A stretch of 64,000 nucleotides of DNA, taken from positions 1 through 64,000 of the forward strand of contig QANU01019398.1 of NCBI GenBank assembly GCA_003254905.1, given 5' to 3'. The notes beneath the pieces were generated by a model, which was not told the DNA's origin, did no database searches, and saw nothing but the letters and a program-made list of their open reading frames with translations. The stretch is from Nissolia schottii (lineage: Eukaryota; Streptophyta; Magnoliopsida; Fabales; Fabaceae). Below, in pieces: positions 48,601 to 59,529 of this stretch. The stretch's first letter is position 1; each line of letters begins with the position of its first letter. A program made the position numbers and the translations under genes.

Positions 48601-51600
48601 TGGAAATACAATATAGTTGGGGAGTTTCTCTAGATAGACATTCTAAGCATTACGGTTTAGCTGTTTCTGAAATGTCCAGGTTTTACAGTCTTGCCTTTTA
48701 TCTACATGGCATGATACATGACAAATGACGCCGGATATCACGGGCTGCCATGTCCGGGCTTTACAGTCTTGCCCCTAAATCTACATGAACTCTATTCTAC
48801 TTTACGATCGTACAAGGTATAACAGGATCAATGTAGGCTATCGTTGACTTACAGTTCTATCCTAGATACACTCTCAGGAAAATAGTTTTAAATACATAAC
48901 ATGATAATTTAATCCTTTAACAAATACTGATAACATAACATGACTTAATATCTGTAAATGTTTTATCTTGGAAAAATAAAGGTAGACTAAGATCTCGTGC
49001 GTAGGGAGGTTGTCAGGTAAGAGAGGTGCATTACAATGAACATCTTAAGTATCAAGCCTTATCCTTAGCCAGAACATTTCCTTAACATAAGTCTTCTCCC
49101 ACCAGAATCTTTCCTTAACCATGATCTTTTATTAAAGATTTCAAACAATATAAATACTGATTGTACACACAAACATGACTTTATTTAATGCAATAAAATA
49201 TGTGGTTCCATATAGTTCTAAAATAATTTCATGATTTTCTAAAATAGTTTCATAAATATCTACTTCATACATAATGAGTTTCTAAATAAATAATTATAAA
49301 GAAATAACTAATTAAATAACTTCATTAATAACTAATTAAATAAAAGAACTCTTAATAATTACTAACTTCATAAATACATAAAATAAAATAATAAATTCTA
49401 CCTCCTAAGATTTTATAAAACATGCATAAATAAAATAATTCTAAAATAAATAAATAAATAAATATTTTTAAAAAATAAATACATGGTCTAAAATAGACCA
49501 TGAAGAAAACCACTCACCTTAACATGGCTGACTGCTAAGGAGCCCTAAGTTGAGAGTTCTTGACACACCCTATGTGGAGGCACTGCTTTCCCATAAACAG
49601 AAGACAAGAGGGGGAAAAGAAATAAAAATATAACTAGAGAGAAAAGTCTCACAAAAGTGAGACCTCTTAAGCTCTAGAGTGAGTTACCAAGTCTAAATAC
49701 TCACAGGAAACTTCTATATATAAGGGAGGAGGAGGCCCCCCTTTTATAGCTGTATCTGATGTGGGGCTAATTCTAACCTCTATTTTTTGCTTTTAAGGGT
49801 CGTCACATATGGGGTTGAAGTTAGCATTCGTATATTCCGTGATTTGTCATATTCGACCACTTTCTTTCTTGTAAACATTGTCCCTTGTTTGGTCGTTAAT
49901 GATTGTGGCATTCCAAACCTGTAAACAATATGTTCTTCGATGAAAGTGATGATCTCATACTGAGTAGCTTCTTTTAATGGAACAACTTCGACTCATTTAG
50001 TGAAATAATCGACCCCTACTAATATAAATTTATGGCCTTATGATGATTTGGGGAAGATTTGACCAATAAGGTCGAGTGGCCAACCTTAAAAAGGCCAAGG
50101 CTTCACAATGGTATATAATTCGTGGTCGGTATATGTTGGATTTGCCCATTTTTTTGGCACTCTTGGCGCATTCCATACAATCCTTGAATAAGGATGACCA
50201 ATATACTCTTCATCAATTTAGTGTCCATCTCATTTTTTCTCCTGCCTGGTGTGACCCACAAATCCCTTCATGCACCTCAGCTAGGGTCGTGTATGCTTCT
50301 TTCTCTCCTAAGCATGTCAGCAAATTACCATCAAGAGATTTTTTAAACAAAATATCTCCCAATATTACGTAACTAATGGCTCGATGCTTTACTTTTTGTT
50401 CAGCCTCGCCATTTGGGTTTTTTGTATGTATTCTATAATGGGCGTCCTCCAATCATTATTGACGCTTTGATCATTAACAGTGATCTCCCTTAGTTCAAAA
50501 GGCATGAAGCCAAAGTCGACCTTCATCAAGCTTTCTAAGGTCACTAGATTAACTTTGTAACCAATGGCTATTTGTACCAACTCGTTGGCTTCCAAATTTA
50601 GTTCCCTGGGGACATGTTTTAGTACAACTTGATCAAACTTTTTCATCAAATCAGTGGCTCTCTTGTGACATTTTAACAAATTCTCGCTTAAACATTCGCA
50701 TTCACCAACCACTTGCTTTATCACTAATTGAGAGTCACCGAGGATCTCAATATTCCTCGCTTTCCTTTGTAACAATAACTCTAACTCGAGGATTAAAGCT
50801 TCGTACTCTGATTCATTGTTTGAATAACATGATTCAAGCTTAAGCATTATTTTGGTCGACTCATTTATGGGTGATATTAACAAAATCCATATACTTACAC
50901 CTCCTTGGTGTCTTTATCCATCAAAATAGAGACTCCAAGGTTTCATGTTGACCATGTCAACTTCTTTTTCAACCTCTAAGCAAGGATACTCGACCAAGAA
51001 GTCAAATAAGACTTGTCCTTTAATTGCTTTGGATGAGACATAAAGTAAATTAAAATCGGTTAAAGCCAATATCCATTTACCAATTCGACCATGAACAATA
51101 TGTGCATAAAGCATATATTTTATAATATTTGTCTGGAAAATTACAAATACATTACTGGCTACTAGATAATACTTAAGCTTGTTGCAAGAGAAGTACAAAG
51201 ACAAACACAATTTCTCGATGGAACTGTATCTAGTTTCTACATCTATCTGCGACCTACTTAAGTAATAAATTACTCATTCTTTTCCATCTTCATCTTCTTG
51301 AGACAACATGCTCCCATTGGTTGCTTCAGAGGCAGAAATGTACAATTTTACAGGTTTGCCATGCTTGTGAGGTGTAATGATAGGTGGATTGGTCAAGTAA
51401 TGCTTGACCCAGTCAAAGCTTTCTTGATGCTCTTTGGCCCATTTGAACCTTTCTTCCTTCTTCAGCTTCACTCAGGGTGTGAACACCCTAATTTTTCCAG
51501 ACAAATTGGATATAAATCTTCTAAGGTAGTTAACCTTTCCCAAGAAAGCTTGAAGCTCTTGCTTGTTCTTCGAAGGGGTTGGCCCTAGAATTGCTTTCGT

Positions 51601-54600
51601 CTTATGTTTGTCGACCCAACACCTTTTTTCTGAACCAGGAATCCAAGAAAGTTTTCTATGGTAACACCCAAAGCGCATTTAAGGGGATTCATTTTTAATC
51701 AATATTTTTGCATTTGGTCGAAAGCTTTTTGCAATTGATCCAAATGTTGGTCGGTCTGAGTTGGACTTCACAACCACATCATCAATATATACTTCCATGA
51801 ATTTCTCCAAATATTGATGAAAAATAGTATTCATTGCTAGTTGATATGTTGCCCCATCATTCTTTAGTCCGAAGGGTATCATCGCCCACTCATAGGTCCG
51901 TAGAGCCCCAAGACATTGGAATGGCGTTTTGTGGATGTCTTCATCAACAATGAATATTTGATTATATCCAGAGTAGCCGTCCATAAAATTTAAAATATTA
52001 TGCCCTTCAACTAAATCAATTAGCATGTCTACAATGGGCACAGGATAAGTCACCCCGTTTAGATTTCTAACATCTACACAAATTCGTAATTTGATGTTTT
52101 TTTCATAACAGGGATGATATTAGAAACTTACTCGACGTACCTGGCTGTCCTTATGAACTTAGCCTTTAGGAGCCTTTGGATATCTTCTTTTACCATATCA
52201 ATGATTTCTAGGGAGAATCTCATAGGCGCTTGCGTGATCGGCCTTGCGTTCTTCTTCAACGACAACTAGTGCTCAACCAAGTCTCTGCTCAATCCTGACA
52301 TTTTCTCATATTCCCATGCAAAACAATCCTTGTTCCTTCTGAGGAGATCAACCAACTTATCCCTGAAATGGTTAGATAATAAACTACTAACATAAGTTGG
52401 ACATCTTTTCTCTCTAGCTCTAAGATCGATCTCTTGCAATGGGTCTTGTACTTCTACCTTTTTATTTACATCCATTATAGGTTTTTAAAATCCTAAAGCA
52501 TCCAAATTGTAAATACAATCTAAATCTAAATTGTTCGACACACACAAATTACTATCGACTAAATACGTCAATAGTTGGGTAAAAAAGTTTGATAAATCCA
52601 TTACATATTAGGGATCGGCTTGCCTCCAACCCTAGGCTTCAAGAAAAGGCCTTTTGGGCCCACAAAACAACGTCGATAATTCTCTGCATTGAAAGTGTCA
52701 GGGTCAACTTCAAGGGGCTTCACTTCTGGATTGTACACCTTGAAATCCACATGCAATTGTTCCAAGTAGTTGTGGTTGTCGTTTGCATGGATTTCCTCTA
52801 AGTGCTCATCTTTGTTCCATATTATCATTTTCTGGTGTAGTCTCGATGGAATATCCTCGATTGCGTGGATCCAATCGTGTACCAACAATAGGTTGTAACT
52901 TGCTTTTGCTGGAACTACCACAAAAGTGGCCGCCCTATCGACGCTCCCCACTCGTACTTTCAACATGACCACTCCCGTGGCCAAGGTTACTTTTCCCTTA
53001 AAATCAGTTACAACAATATTAGTTTAAACTAAATTGCTTTTTTTTTTCCCTACCTAACTTATCGATCATGCTCTTTGGTAGCAAACTGATGGACGCTCCT
53101 CCATCCACTAGTACTTGGTTCACCATCTTTCCTTTAACCATTGCTTTGATATGAAGGGGACGTATATGGGCCTTGGTAATTTCATCTGGATGCTCGAACA
53201 GAACATGGATGGAATATTCGTCGTCCGTGAACAAGCACTCCCGTCCAGGAAATGCATCAAAGCAATATTTTGGGAAGTAATACAAGGTTTGAGTTTCCCC
53301 AAATTTTGCTGGCAAGAAAGACACGACTCTGATGAAGCTATCCCCATAAGCATCACTGATCTCATCCATAAAATCAATATTAAAATCTCTGGCCATTAGT
53401 GTTTTTTCTTCAAAGTTGGGGGAGCTGTTGGCATGCTCTGTTGTCCATCTTCCTCTGTTCGAGGAAGATTGGTCATCGTCATTCTCAGCTAAGCCTCTTC
53501 CTTGATAACCCCTTGTAAGGTATTTACGAGCCCATTTGTATAGATTTGTAGGGGTGAAAGGCCCAAAGGTGGCCTTAAGGTTCGCCCTTCTTGATGATGC
53601 CCCTAAGAATCTTGCACTTCCCCCATCTTCGTCCAAATTCCATTGCATGAGTTTTTCTGCCACGGTCTTCTGTGGCACATTCATCCTCAAAGGCGGCTTT
53701 GTCGTTTGCTTCATCTTTTTCTTTTCTTTTACCTCTGGTCGCTTTCACATATTTGACCCTTGTTCTCTAAACCTCCTTTGGTTCCTATTCCATTTGTTCC
53801 ACCTTTCCTTGTGTGAATAAGGTGTAGGGGCTCTTGAGTTTTGAACCCAAGTGTTTTTTACTACTAGAGCAGGGGGTACCCTCGTCCTTGTAGTCGTCCC
53901 CTCAGGAATTCTGTCGACCACCACCATGTTTTTCATTTTCTGCGTGGTAGGGTGGAACTCATGCCATACACGTTCAACTTCAGTTAAGCTCTTCAATCTC
54001 ATTTTCTTGAGCCTTTTGGCCTTTCAACCTTTTTCATATTCCTCAGCGGCGACCCTTGAAAATATGGTGCTGCATCTAGGGCACAACACTATGTTAAAAT
54101 CTTCTTCCTTTTGTCTTAGAAGGAAGTCGACCCTCCCTTCACCTACTTGAGGATATATAGGTTTTTCATCCTCTTCAAATTGACTTAGCTTGCGATCTTC
54201 TGCATAATCGTCTTCTGTCATCTTGTGGCCACCAATCCTGATCACATTCATGGGCAAGGTTGCGACTTCAAGAAATGAAGAGTTCATCTCGAAAGGATCA
54301 GTGTTGACCATGATTATCAAATTCTCGAGTTAACTCTTAAACTCTTATGAGTTTACGAGTTTATGTCTCAAAATCGAGTTAACATGCTTAGTAACTTAGA
54401 CTTTAGTAAACTCAAGTGAACTCGGGTAAACTTGAATAAACTCGCATAAACTCGGGATAAATTCATGAGTTCACTATTTTAGTCAAAATTTAGCCTCAAA
54501 CCCCAAAACACAATATTTCTCAAAGATTACTCTTAATTAGGATTTCTAAATAGAGTATCTTGACATCTTGACTTATGTCAGTTGATTTATAACATTATGA

Positions 54601-57600
54601 AGTTTTGATAAATTGTTCTTTTATGCGATTTTAATTTATTTGATGTACTTTAAGACCTATGTTTGCCTAATTATAACTTGGAAATGAAGTTGTGACCTAT
54701 ACTTTGCTCTATTATAATTTTAATGTATTATATTAATGTATTATAAATGTTTTTTATTAATATTTTTATAATATGTAAATTCTCACATGTTTACAATTCA
54801 AGTTTACTTATGTTCCATGAGTTTAGGCAAACTCACGAGTTTGATAACCTTGGTGCCGACCATCATTCTTGTCTTGTCACCAAACTTTAACTTGCCTTCG
54901 TCTGTCCCCATTTGTGTAAGGTCCCTGAAATGAACGCAATTGTTAGTCCAATGAGTGTAAGATAAATGGTGTTTACAAAATCGACGATCCTTTAATTCTT
55001 CCGTTGATGGCATTTTTACCCCTTCGGGAAGGATTATCAAACCTTCTTTAAATAATATATCAAATATTTGGTTGGCTTTTGTGATATCAAAAGAGTATAT
55101 TTTTTTCGAAGAATGGATGGAGTTTATTGTCTTTCCTTTTATTGGGTTGTACTGCACTGCATGCATATGGTGACCCTAGCATAAGCTCGACAACTAATAT
55201 CTCCCTTTCTCCTTGGTTGTCTTCTATAATATCTTGGTCAACAATCTCATTGTCAATGCAAGTGATTTCTTACTTAAAAGGTTTCTTAACTCTGGCTCTC
55301 TAAACCCTTTCCCTCTCATATTTCAAGAATTCTATTTGCCTGACCTTTTCAGCTAGCGTGGATAGGTCTATATTTTGGTTTACTAACCTTTCTTTAAGGT
55401 ATAGATCTAAGCCTCCTATAGCCATTTTAACCATTTCAGACTTAGGGACGGGTGTGAAGCATCGATTTCTCAAGGTTCTAAACCGAGCCAAATAATCATT
55501 CACTGATTCATTACTCCCTCTTCTCACCCTAAAAAGGTTGGTTAATGTGACTTTTGCCTCGCCTCTAAAATTGTTCATGAAAACTTTGCTCTAATTTGAC
55601 CCAAGTATGGATCGAATTAGGGTAAAGATTCGAGAACCAAGTGAAGGCATTCTTAGTTAGGGATGATGGGAAACGTCATTTTGAGATATTCATTGGTGGC
55701 TAACTCTCCGATCTCTAGGATATGCCTAGCTACGTGTTCAATGGTTGATTGACCACTTTCTCCTAAGAACATAGTGCCTTTCGGGCTTTCCAATCTCTAG
55801 GCATCTCTATTTGGTGGACATATTCGGGAAAGACCAACTCAAAGAATAGTTGATTGGCGTACCCCTCATTGAAACCAAAACAGTTAAGGCTTTATTCGAA
55901 TACCCTGGTAATATTTTGTTGTCCCCCTAGATTATTTTGTGTCACCCTCTCGACAACCTCATGTGGGTTTTGTTGTCGTCTTACTAAATGGACTTCATTA
56001 GGGGTGACCTCATCCTCAGTGGGTTGTATTGAACAAGACGACTTGTAACCTTATTAATATTCGTCGCCTTGGTGATTCTATTAAATTGCCTTGTGAGTAA
56101 TTCTATCATGTGATTGTTGTTGTGCACCATTAGGTTTATAACCATAGCCATTTGTTGAGTTATCATATTGGCCAACTCATGATAATTTTCTAAGGCTCGT
56201 TTCCTATGTGTTGCCAGTGACCCGACTGTGTTTAAAGGTGGGTTATTAGGCATTATCCTTGACATTTTAAGATAAATGGGGTCCCCCTCTAGGCCCAAAT
56301 GCCACACTTGGGATCGTTGCCATATTAGGTGCGATGTATCTTCCATTTGCTGTGTTTGGAAAACTAGTCGCCACCGCTACTGTATACAAGAGATTTTGGT
56401 ATTAATAAGTGTACGTTTGCATTCCCGAACCACTAGCCACGTTGCTAATGTTTGGTATTGATGGAATATTTTTGTCTTCCCTACGTTGCCCAATTTGGGT
56501 CAACACAGGTTCTGTTAACGTAGGCAAAGAGAGATTCACAAAATTGGTTTATCCCTCACTCATGTTAATCGCTACAGAAGAAGACATATGTGATACTATG
56601 GTACCACTTCGCAAGTGCATAAACACTTGGAACAGAAAGTTCTTGAATTAAATATTCACAGAAAGGCTCCCATTGGTGTGCCGATTTGTTTTACGTGGAA
56701 TTTGGTTTGGTGGATCGTTCGCCACATAAATCAAATAAATGTGTAAAAACGTAACGATTTGGCCCTTTTAGCAAAGATGCGGATTCAAAAACAATCACTA
56801 TTCATTGGAATAATAAATAGTGTTTGGTACAAAAATTGTCATGAAGATACAAGAAAGTAAACTTAAATTGCTTAAGGACTAAATAAAAAAAAAAAACAAA
56901 ACAAGAACAATAAATAAAAGAAAGGAAAAGGAAATGAGAAATCTACTTGAAGTTTCTTTATGCTCTTTGTCGCTGAGACGTGATGAGATTGAGTTTTTCC
57001 AAGTAAAAAATTTCTCCTTTTTTTTCCTATTCTGTGCATTCCTATTTATAGCTTTCAGTGACCCCTTGCTTGCTCGTCACGTATCTTGCCAGACTGTTGT
57101 AGTTTGATTCTTAGAACTCCATTCTTTCCACTTTCCTTATTTTCGGCGAAGTGGGCGGTTACTTCCATTATAAAATTGTGCATGTTCTTTGTAACCATCA
57201 CACGTTTGTGGGCATGCCTTGTTGTAGGTAACTTGCGAGTCAAACTTGATTTCTTCTCAGGTTCATCGTACCTTGGCAGTTTGAAAGGTCGAGTCCTTTA
57301 TGTAACATTACAATTTCATCTAGGTTTTGATTGGGGTCACCTTTGATCATCAATTTGGGTCAGTTCATTGCTTATTCTCGAACTCTTAATCGTCGTCTAC
57401 TAACTCTAAGGGAAAAGTCAAGGAATATTCTTCTCATACGCTTGTTTATTTAGTCAATCCCATCTTCTTCAACCACTCATGGTCGACCCACATTGTGGAC
57501 CATGAACTTCCCAACATTGTCTATCCTTGATTGTATTAATAGGGCTTTTCTTTCGACCCTTTTATTATCTTTAAAAATCCGTTTGATGATTTTACATGAA

Positions 57601-59419
57601 TACCCTTGTCATATATAATTGAATGCTTTAATCATAACTACGGATATGTGGGTACGTAAGATCGAGCAGTAAAATTAAATCCTATCACTTTCCAAATAAT
57701 TTTATTTTTGTGGCGTGCAACATTCCAAACAAATTACTCGTCATCCTTAAACCTTGATATATANNNNNNNNNNNNNNNNNNNNNNNNNNNNNNNNNNATA
57801 TACACACACACATATATATATATAGACACACACGTAACCTAACCTTGCATCCACCTTTCCGAAAGAGCCAATAAAATAATTCTAATCGGTGACAAGGAAC
57901 ATTTTGGTTGGTTTGTGGAACAGGACAATGTTGGGTGGGGGGTGGGGTTGGGAGTGCTGGCAGGGGTGTTGGCATTAGCGTTGGTACTCTTCTTGCTTGG
58001 TATCAAAAGGTACAGAAAGGAAAGCCCTCTTGGCAGCCCATTCACCAGGATTGCCCAAGTTTTCGTTGCTGCAGCCCGCAAGTGGCGCGTGCAGGACAAC
58101 AGCAACTATTACTATGGTGAGGAGGAGGAGGAGGACCGTCATCTTCATATCGATCAACCCAAATTTCATGCTTTACACCATACTCATCAGTGTAGGTACG
58201 TGCCCACTCCTTGTACTAAAAACTATTTATAGTGATTGTAAAAAATCTTATTATAGTGACAATGCACCATTTATTATATTTTATTCATCTTTAGACCGAA
58301 ACTGTTTCATGTCATGGGGTTGGTTCATTGGTGGGCCTCGAGGGAGTTAGATTTGATATCAGCAATTTAGTGCGGATTTAGACTTTATGCACAGTTGACC
58401 AAAGTAAAAGACATTTATTTCTTAGTACGTGCCTTTATTGTTTGACGATTGAAACTAATTTTCTATCATCACATTATGACTAGTAGGGAATTATTCTAAC
58501 AATTAAAACTATGGAAATTGTACGTGATAGGTTTTTGGACAGGGCAATGATCATTGATGAAGTGGATGCCTCCACCAAAACCAGAAATCCTTGGAGGCTA
58601 TGTTCAGTGACTCAAGTTGAAGAAGTGAAGCTGGTCCTTCGCTTGATCCCAATATGGCTAAGCTGCTTGATGTTCAGTGTTGTCCAAGCTCAAGTGCACA
58701 CATTCTTCACCAAGCAAGGCAGCACACTGGTCCGTTCCATAGGGCCGCACTTCGAAATCCCTCCAGCATCACTTCTAGGCCTTGTTGGAATCGTAATCCT
58801 GTTCGCCGTTCCAGCCTATGACCGGGTTTTCGTGCCTCTATCCAGAAGGTTCACAGGGCACCCCAATGGTATAACAGTGTTGCAAAGGATAGGAGTTGGT
58901 ATAGTTTTCTCCATATTCACAATGGTTGTGTCAGCACTAGTGGAGGCCAAAAGGGTTGGTGTTGCCAAAGAGCATGGTCTCATAGATGACCCAAAAGCAG
59001 TGTTACCAATGAGCATTTGGTGGCTACTCCCTCAATATGCGATTACCGGCATCTCTGACGCGTTCACAATTGTTGGGCTCCAAGAGTTGTTCTACGACCA
59101 GATGCCGGAAGCAATTAGAAGCTTGGGGGCTGCGGCATATATAAGCATATTGGGAGTTGGAAGCTTTGCTAGCAATGCAATTATAGAGTCTGTGGAGGAA
59201 ATCACTTCGAGAGCCGGCGAGAAATGGTTGGGAAACAATCTGAACAGGGCACACCTTGATTACTTTTACTGGGTCCTGGCTGGGTTGAGTGCTTTAAATT
59301 TGTGTATTTATTTGTGGCTAGCCAAGGTTTATGTGTACAAAAAGGTAGATGGGGCTGAAGCAAGTAGTGGTAGCCAGCAGCAGGGTTCTAGCTTCAAGAA
59401 ATACCATCCCGGAGTCTAG
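40210..59419 (+). CDS. NRT1/PTR family (NPF5-like) proton-coupled transporter
   Basis: Major-facilitator membrane transporter of the plant NPF family (nitrate, peptide or other small solutes). The substrate cannot be read from sequence. Exons: 40210-40300, 40461-40678, 43423-43665, 57924-58195, 58531-59419, all in phase with GT-AG borders, giving 570 residues, normal for the family. Hallmarks: the proton-coupling ExxER motif as EVAERFAY (E33, E36, R37), GHKPCVQTFAADQFD, the signature FFNWWYLG in exon 3, and ELFYDQMPEAIRSLG in exon 5. Hydrophobic segments fit twelve membrane spans. The acidic and His-rich piece in exon 4 (GEEEEEDRHLH) belongs to the central cytosolic loop. The ATG follows a TATA box and leader. 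Intron 3 is 14258 bp, filled with nested retrotransposons, yet no exon is damaged. Assignment to subfamily 5 rests on overall resemblance. Confidence 0.92.
40679..43422. other. Intron 2 of the NPF gene
   Basis: A 2.7-kb AT-rich intron. It contains a TCTCACC heptamer repeated four times at about 41353-41380, T-rich DNA, and a (TA)n run at 42629-42664. No ORF or recognisable transposon protein was seen. Confidence 0.6.
42629..42664. repeat. (TA)n microsatellite
   Basis: A pure TA run of about 17 units in NPF intron 2. Confidence 0.9.
43666..46560. other. Proximal part of NPF intron 3, T-rich with diffuse repeats
   Basis: Pyrimidine-rich DNA (43880-44160, with CTA and CTT triplet runs) is followed by a stretch (44250-45050) with many imperfect copies of AAAGTTTGTGTA. 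A 30-bp unit (TGTTATCAAAATTTGAAATT...) is directly duplicated at about 44915-44975. Pieces near 45370-45670 and 46400-46500 resemble the common legume 'TTTAATCCCT / TTAGTCCC' dispersed repeats. No gene was seen. Confidence 0.45.
46592..47394 (+). pseudogene. Antisense coiled-coil ORF remnant of the Ty3 element
   Basis: One plus-strand frame continues from about 46592 to 47300 with four in-frame stops (46826, 46930, 47071 and 47227), then shifts frame near 47300 and ends at 47394. It reads like a real protein: an N-terminal segment with KFAKLKLGSMTRL and a heptad-like, charged C-terminal half (LEDDKKKACHSL, SEISNLEAKLAQAKL). It lies between the end of integrase and the expected 3' LTR, on the strand opposite to pol. 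That is where some Tat-lineage elements carry an extra antisense ORF. Function unknown. Confidence 0.55.
47465..48081 (-). pseudogene. Integrase C-terminal half (Ty3), broken
   Basis: Minus strand: end of the integrase core (AQANG, then VEAINKIIIAMIKK) and the C-terminal region (GDLVWKVILP, EGPFKISKVFLGN, INGKYLK). In-frame stops interrupt it. It is the 3' continuation of 50452-49808, from which it is separated by an inserted solo LTR. Confidence 0.75.
48082..49807 (-). mobile_element. Family-A solo LTR inserted in the integrase
   Basis: On the minus strand it starts TGTGACGACCC (49807) and ends GGGCGTGACA (48082), 1726 bp. The flanks are TATGG at 48077-48081 and TATGG at 49808-49812, a perfect 5-bp target duplication, and the integrase text resumes on both sides. 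A TATA-like TTATATATAG lies about 90 nt inside (49713-49722, read on minus). It is closely related to the LTR at 23849-25801. No internal region is present, so it is a solo LTR left by recombination. The short frame at 48091-48363 lies inside it. Confidence 0.85.
49808..50452 (-). pseudogene. Integrase zinc finger and core start (Ty3), broken
   Basis: Minus strand: an H2C2-type segment (CLGEKEAYTTLAEVHEGICG) followed by the core with WPLDLIGQIFP, FILVGVDYFTK and RFGMPQSLT. Stops interrupt it. The frame breaks at 49808, where the family-A solo LTR begins. Confidence 0.75.
50389..50883 (-). pseudogene. Second RNase H-like domain (Ty3)
   Basis: Minus strand: NNESEYEALILELELLL, ILGDSQLVIKQVVGE and HVPRELNLEANELVQIA are RNase H motifs, with the E of SEYEA and the D of GDSQ in place. 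It follows the usual RT/RNase H, so the element has two RNase H copies, a mark of Tat-lineage plant Ty3 elements. A preceding LYFDG (first catalytic D) lies in the upstream fragment 51210-50914. Confidence 0.75.
51274..52053 (-). pseudogene. Reverse transcriptase and RNase H fragments (Ty3)
   Basis: Minus strand: MTYPVPIVDMLIDLVEGHN, LNFMDGYSGYNQI, then the active-site box YIDDVVVKS, then LQAFLGKVNYLRRFISNLSG and the RNase H start FDWVKHYLTNPP. YIDD is intact, but frames change near 51679 and 51471, so the polyprotein is broken. Family: Ty3-type pol. Confidence 0.85.
52266..52984 (-). pseudogene. Protease-RT linker region (Ty3)
   Basis: Minus strand fragments with KASYNLLLVHDWIHAIEDIPS and HLHQK-like sequence, and then LRRNKDCFAWEYEKMSGL. 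These are typical of the spacer between protease and reverse transcriptase in plant Ty3 elements. The two fragments lie in separate frames with a break near 52500. Confidence 0.6.
53019..53714 (-). pseudogene. Ty3 gag-protease region with DGGA-type protease motif
   Basis: An open frame of 231 codons on the minus strand. Near its end it has VNQVLVDGGASISLLPKSM, the aspartic protease active-site segment in the DGGA form often seen in Tat-type plant elements instead of DSG or DTG. Upstream is a basic, S/R-rich gag C-terminal stretch (RGYQGRGLAEN). Confidence 0.7.
54312..54852. mobile_element. Mutator-like foldback element inserted in Ty3 gag
   Basis: About 541 bp of AT-rich DNA interrupts the gag frame. 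The ends are inverted repeats (GATTATCAAATTCTCGAGTT on the left; GGTTATCAAACTCGTGAGTT as the reverse complement of the right). The flanks GTGTTGACCAT (54301-54311) and GTGCCGACCAT (54853-54863) match at 9 of 11 positions, which fits the 9-11 bp target duplications of Mutator-like elements. No transposase is encoded. Confidence 0.65.
55300..56346 (-). pseudogene. Ty3 gag remnant
   Basis: Minus strand: an N-terminal fragment (56346-55984, with MITQQMAMVINLMVHNNN) and a retrotransposon gag core (55578-55300) with ESVNDYLARFRTLRNRC and EKVRQIEFLKYERERV. Frames are lost between about 55580 and 55980. A further gag piece with a KHHLSYTHWTNNCVHF motif lies at 55166-54853. Confidence 0.7.
56690..57640 (-). 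mobile_element. Probable 5' LTR of the Ty3 element
   Basis: It lies just upstream of gag on the minus strand and contains CTATAAATAG at 57051-57042, a plausible LTR promoter. The sequence AAATCGGCACACCAATGGG (56687-56669, minus) follows as a possible primer-binding site. The outer border was not fixed, and a partner LTR was not found for comparison. Confidence 0.4.
57741..57835. repeat. TA/CA microsatellite with 34-base gap
   Basis: GATATATA, then 34 N at 57764-57797, then ATATACACACACACATATATATATATAGACACACA. The gap lies in a dinucleotide repeat about 130 bp before NPF exon 4 and does not reach coding sequence. Its true length is unknown. Confidence 0.9.
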
Positions 59420-59514
59420 CTAGCATCGGAGAAGACTTTGGTTTTTGCTGTTGCCAGTGCAGTGATAACCGAAACCCAAAATATGTATGGATACTAGATA
59501 GACACTGTAATTCC

Positions 59515-59529
59515 AATAAAATGAATAAA
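59515..59529 (+). terminator. Polyadenylation signals of the NPF gene
   Basis: Two AATAAA hexamers at 59515-59520 and 59524-59529, about 100 nt after the stop codon and in transcript sense. Confidence 0.6.

Larger units (their letters stand above)
46580..57640 (-). mobile_element. Decayed Tat-like Ty3 retrotransposon in NPF intron 3
   Basis: On the minus strand, from high to low coordinates: LTR-like DNA with a TATA box (57050-57042), a possible primer site (about 56687-56665), gag (about 56346-54020, interrupted), protease, reverse transcriptase, RNase H, a second RNase H-like domain, zinc-finger integrase, integrase core and its C-terminal region to about 47465. The gag-PR-RT-RH-(second RH)-IN order is that of Tat-lineage Ty3 elements. 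Every domain has stops or frameshifts, so the element is dead. Two later insertions split it. The second LTR, expected below 46580, was not recognised. It lies antisense to the NPF gene. Confidence 0.8.

Noticed and set aside
58511-58530. ATG at 58511 as the start of a separate 302-residue transporter
   Set aside because: The preceding exons supply the N-terminal half in phase, and the acceptor at 58529-58530 (GTGATAG) joins exon 4 exactly. The ATG is intronic.
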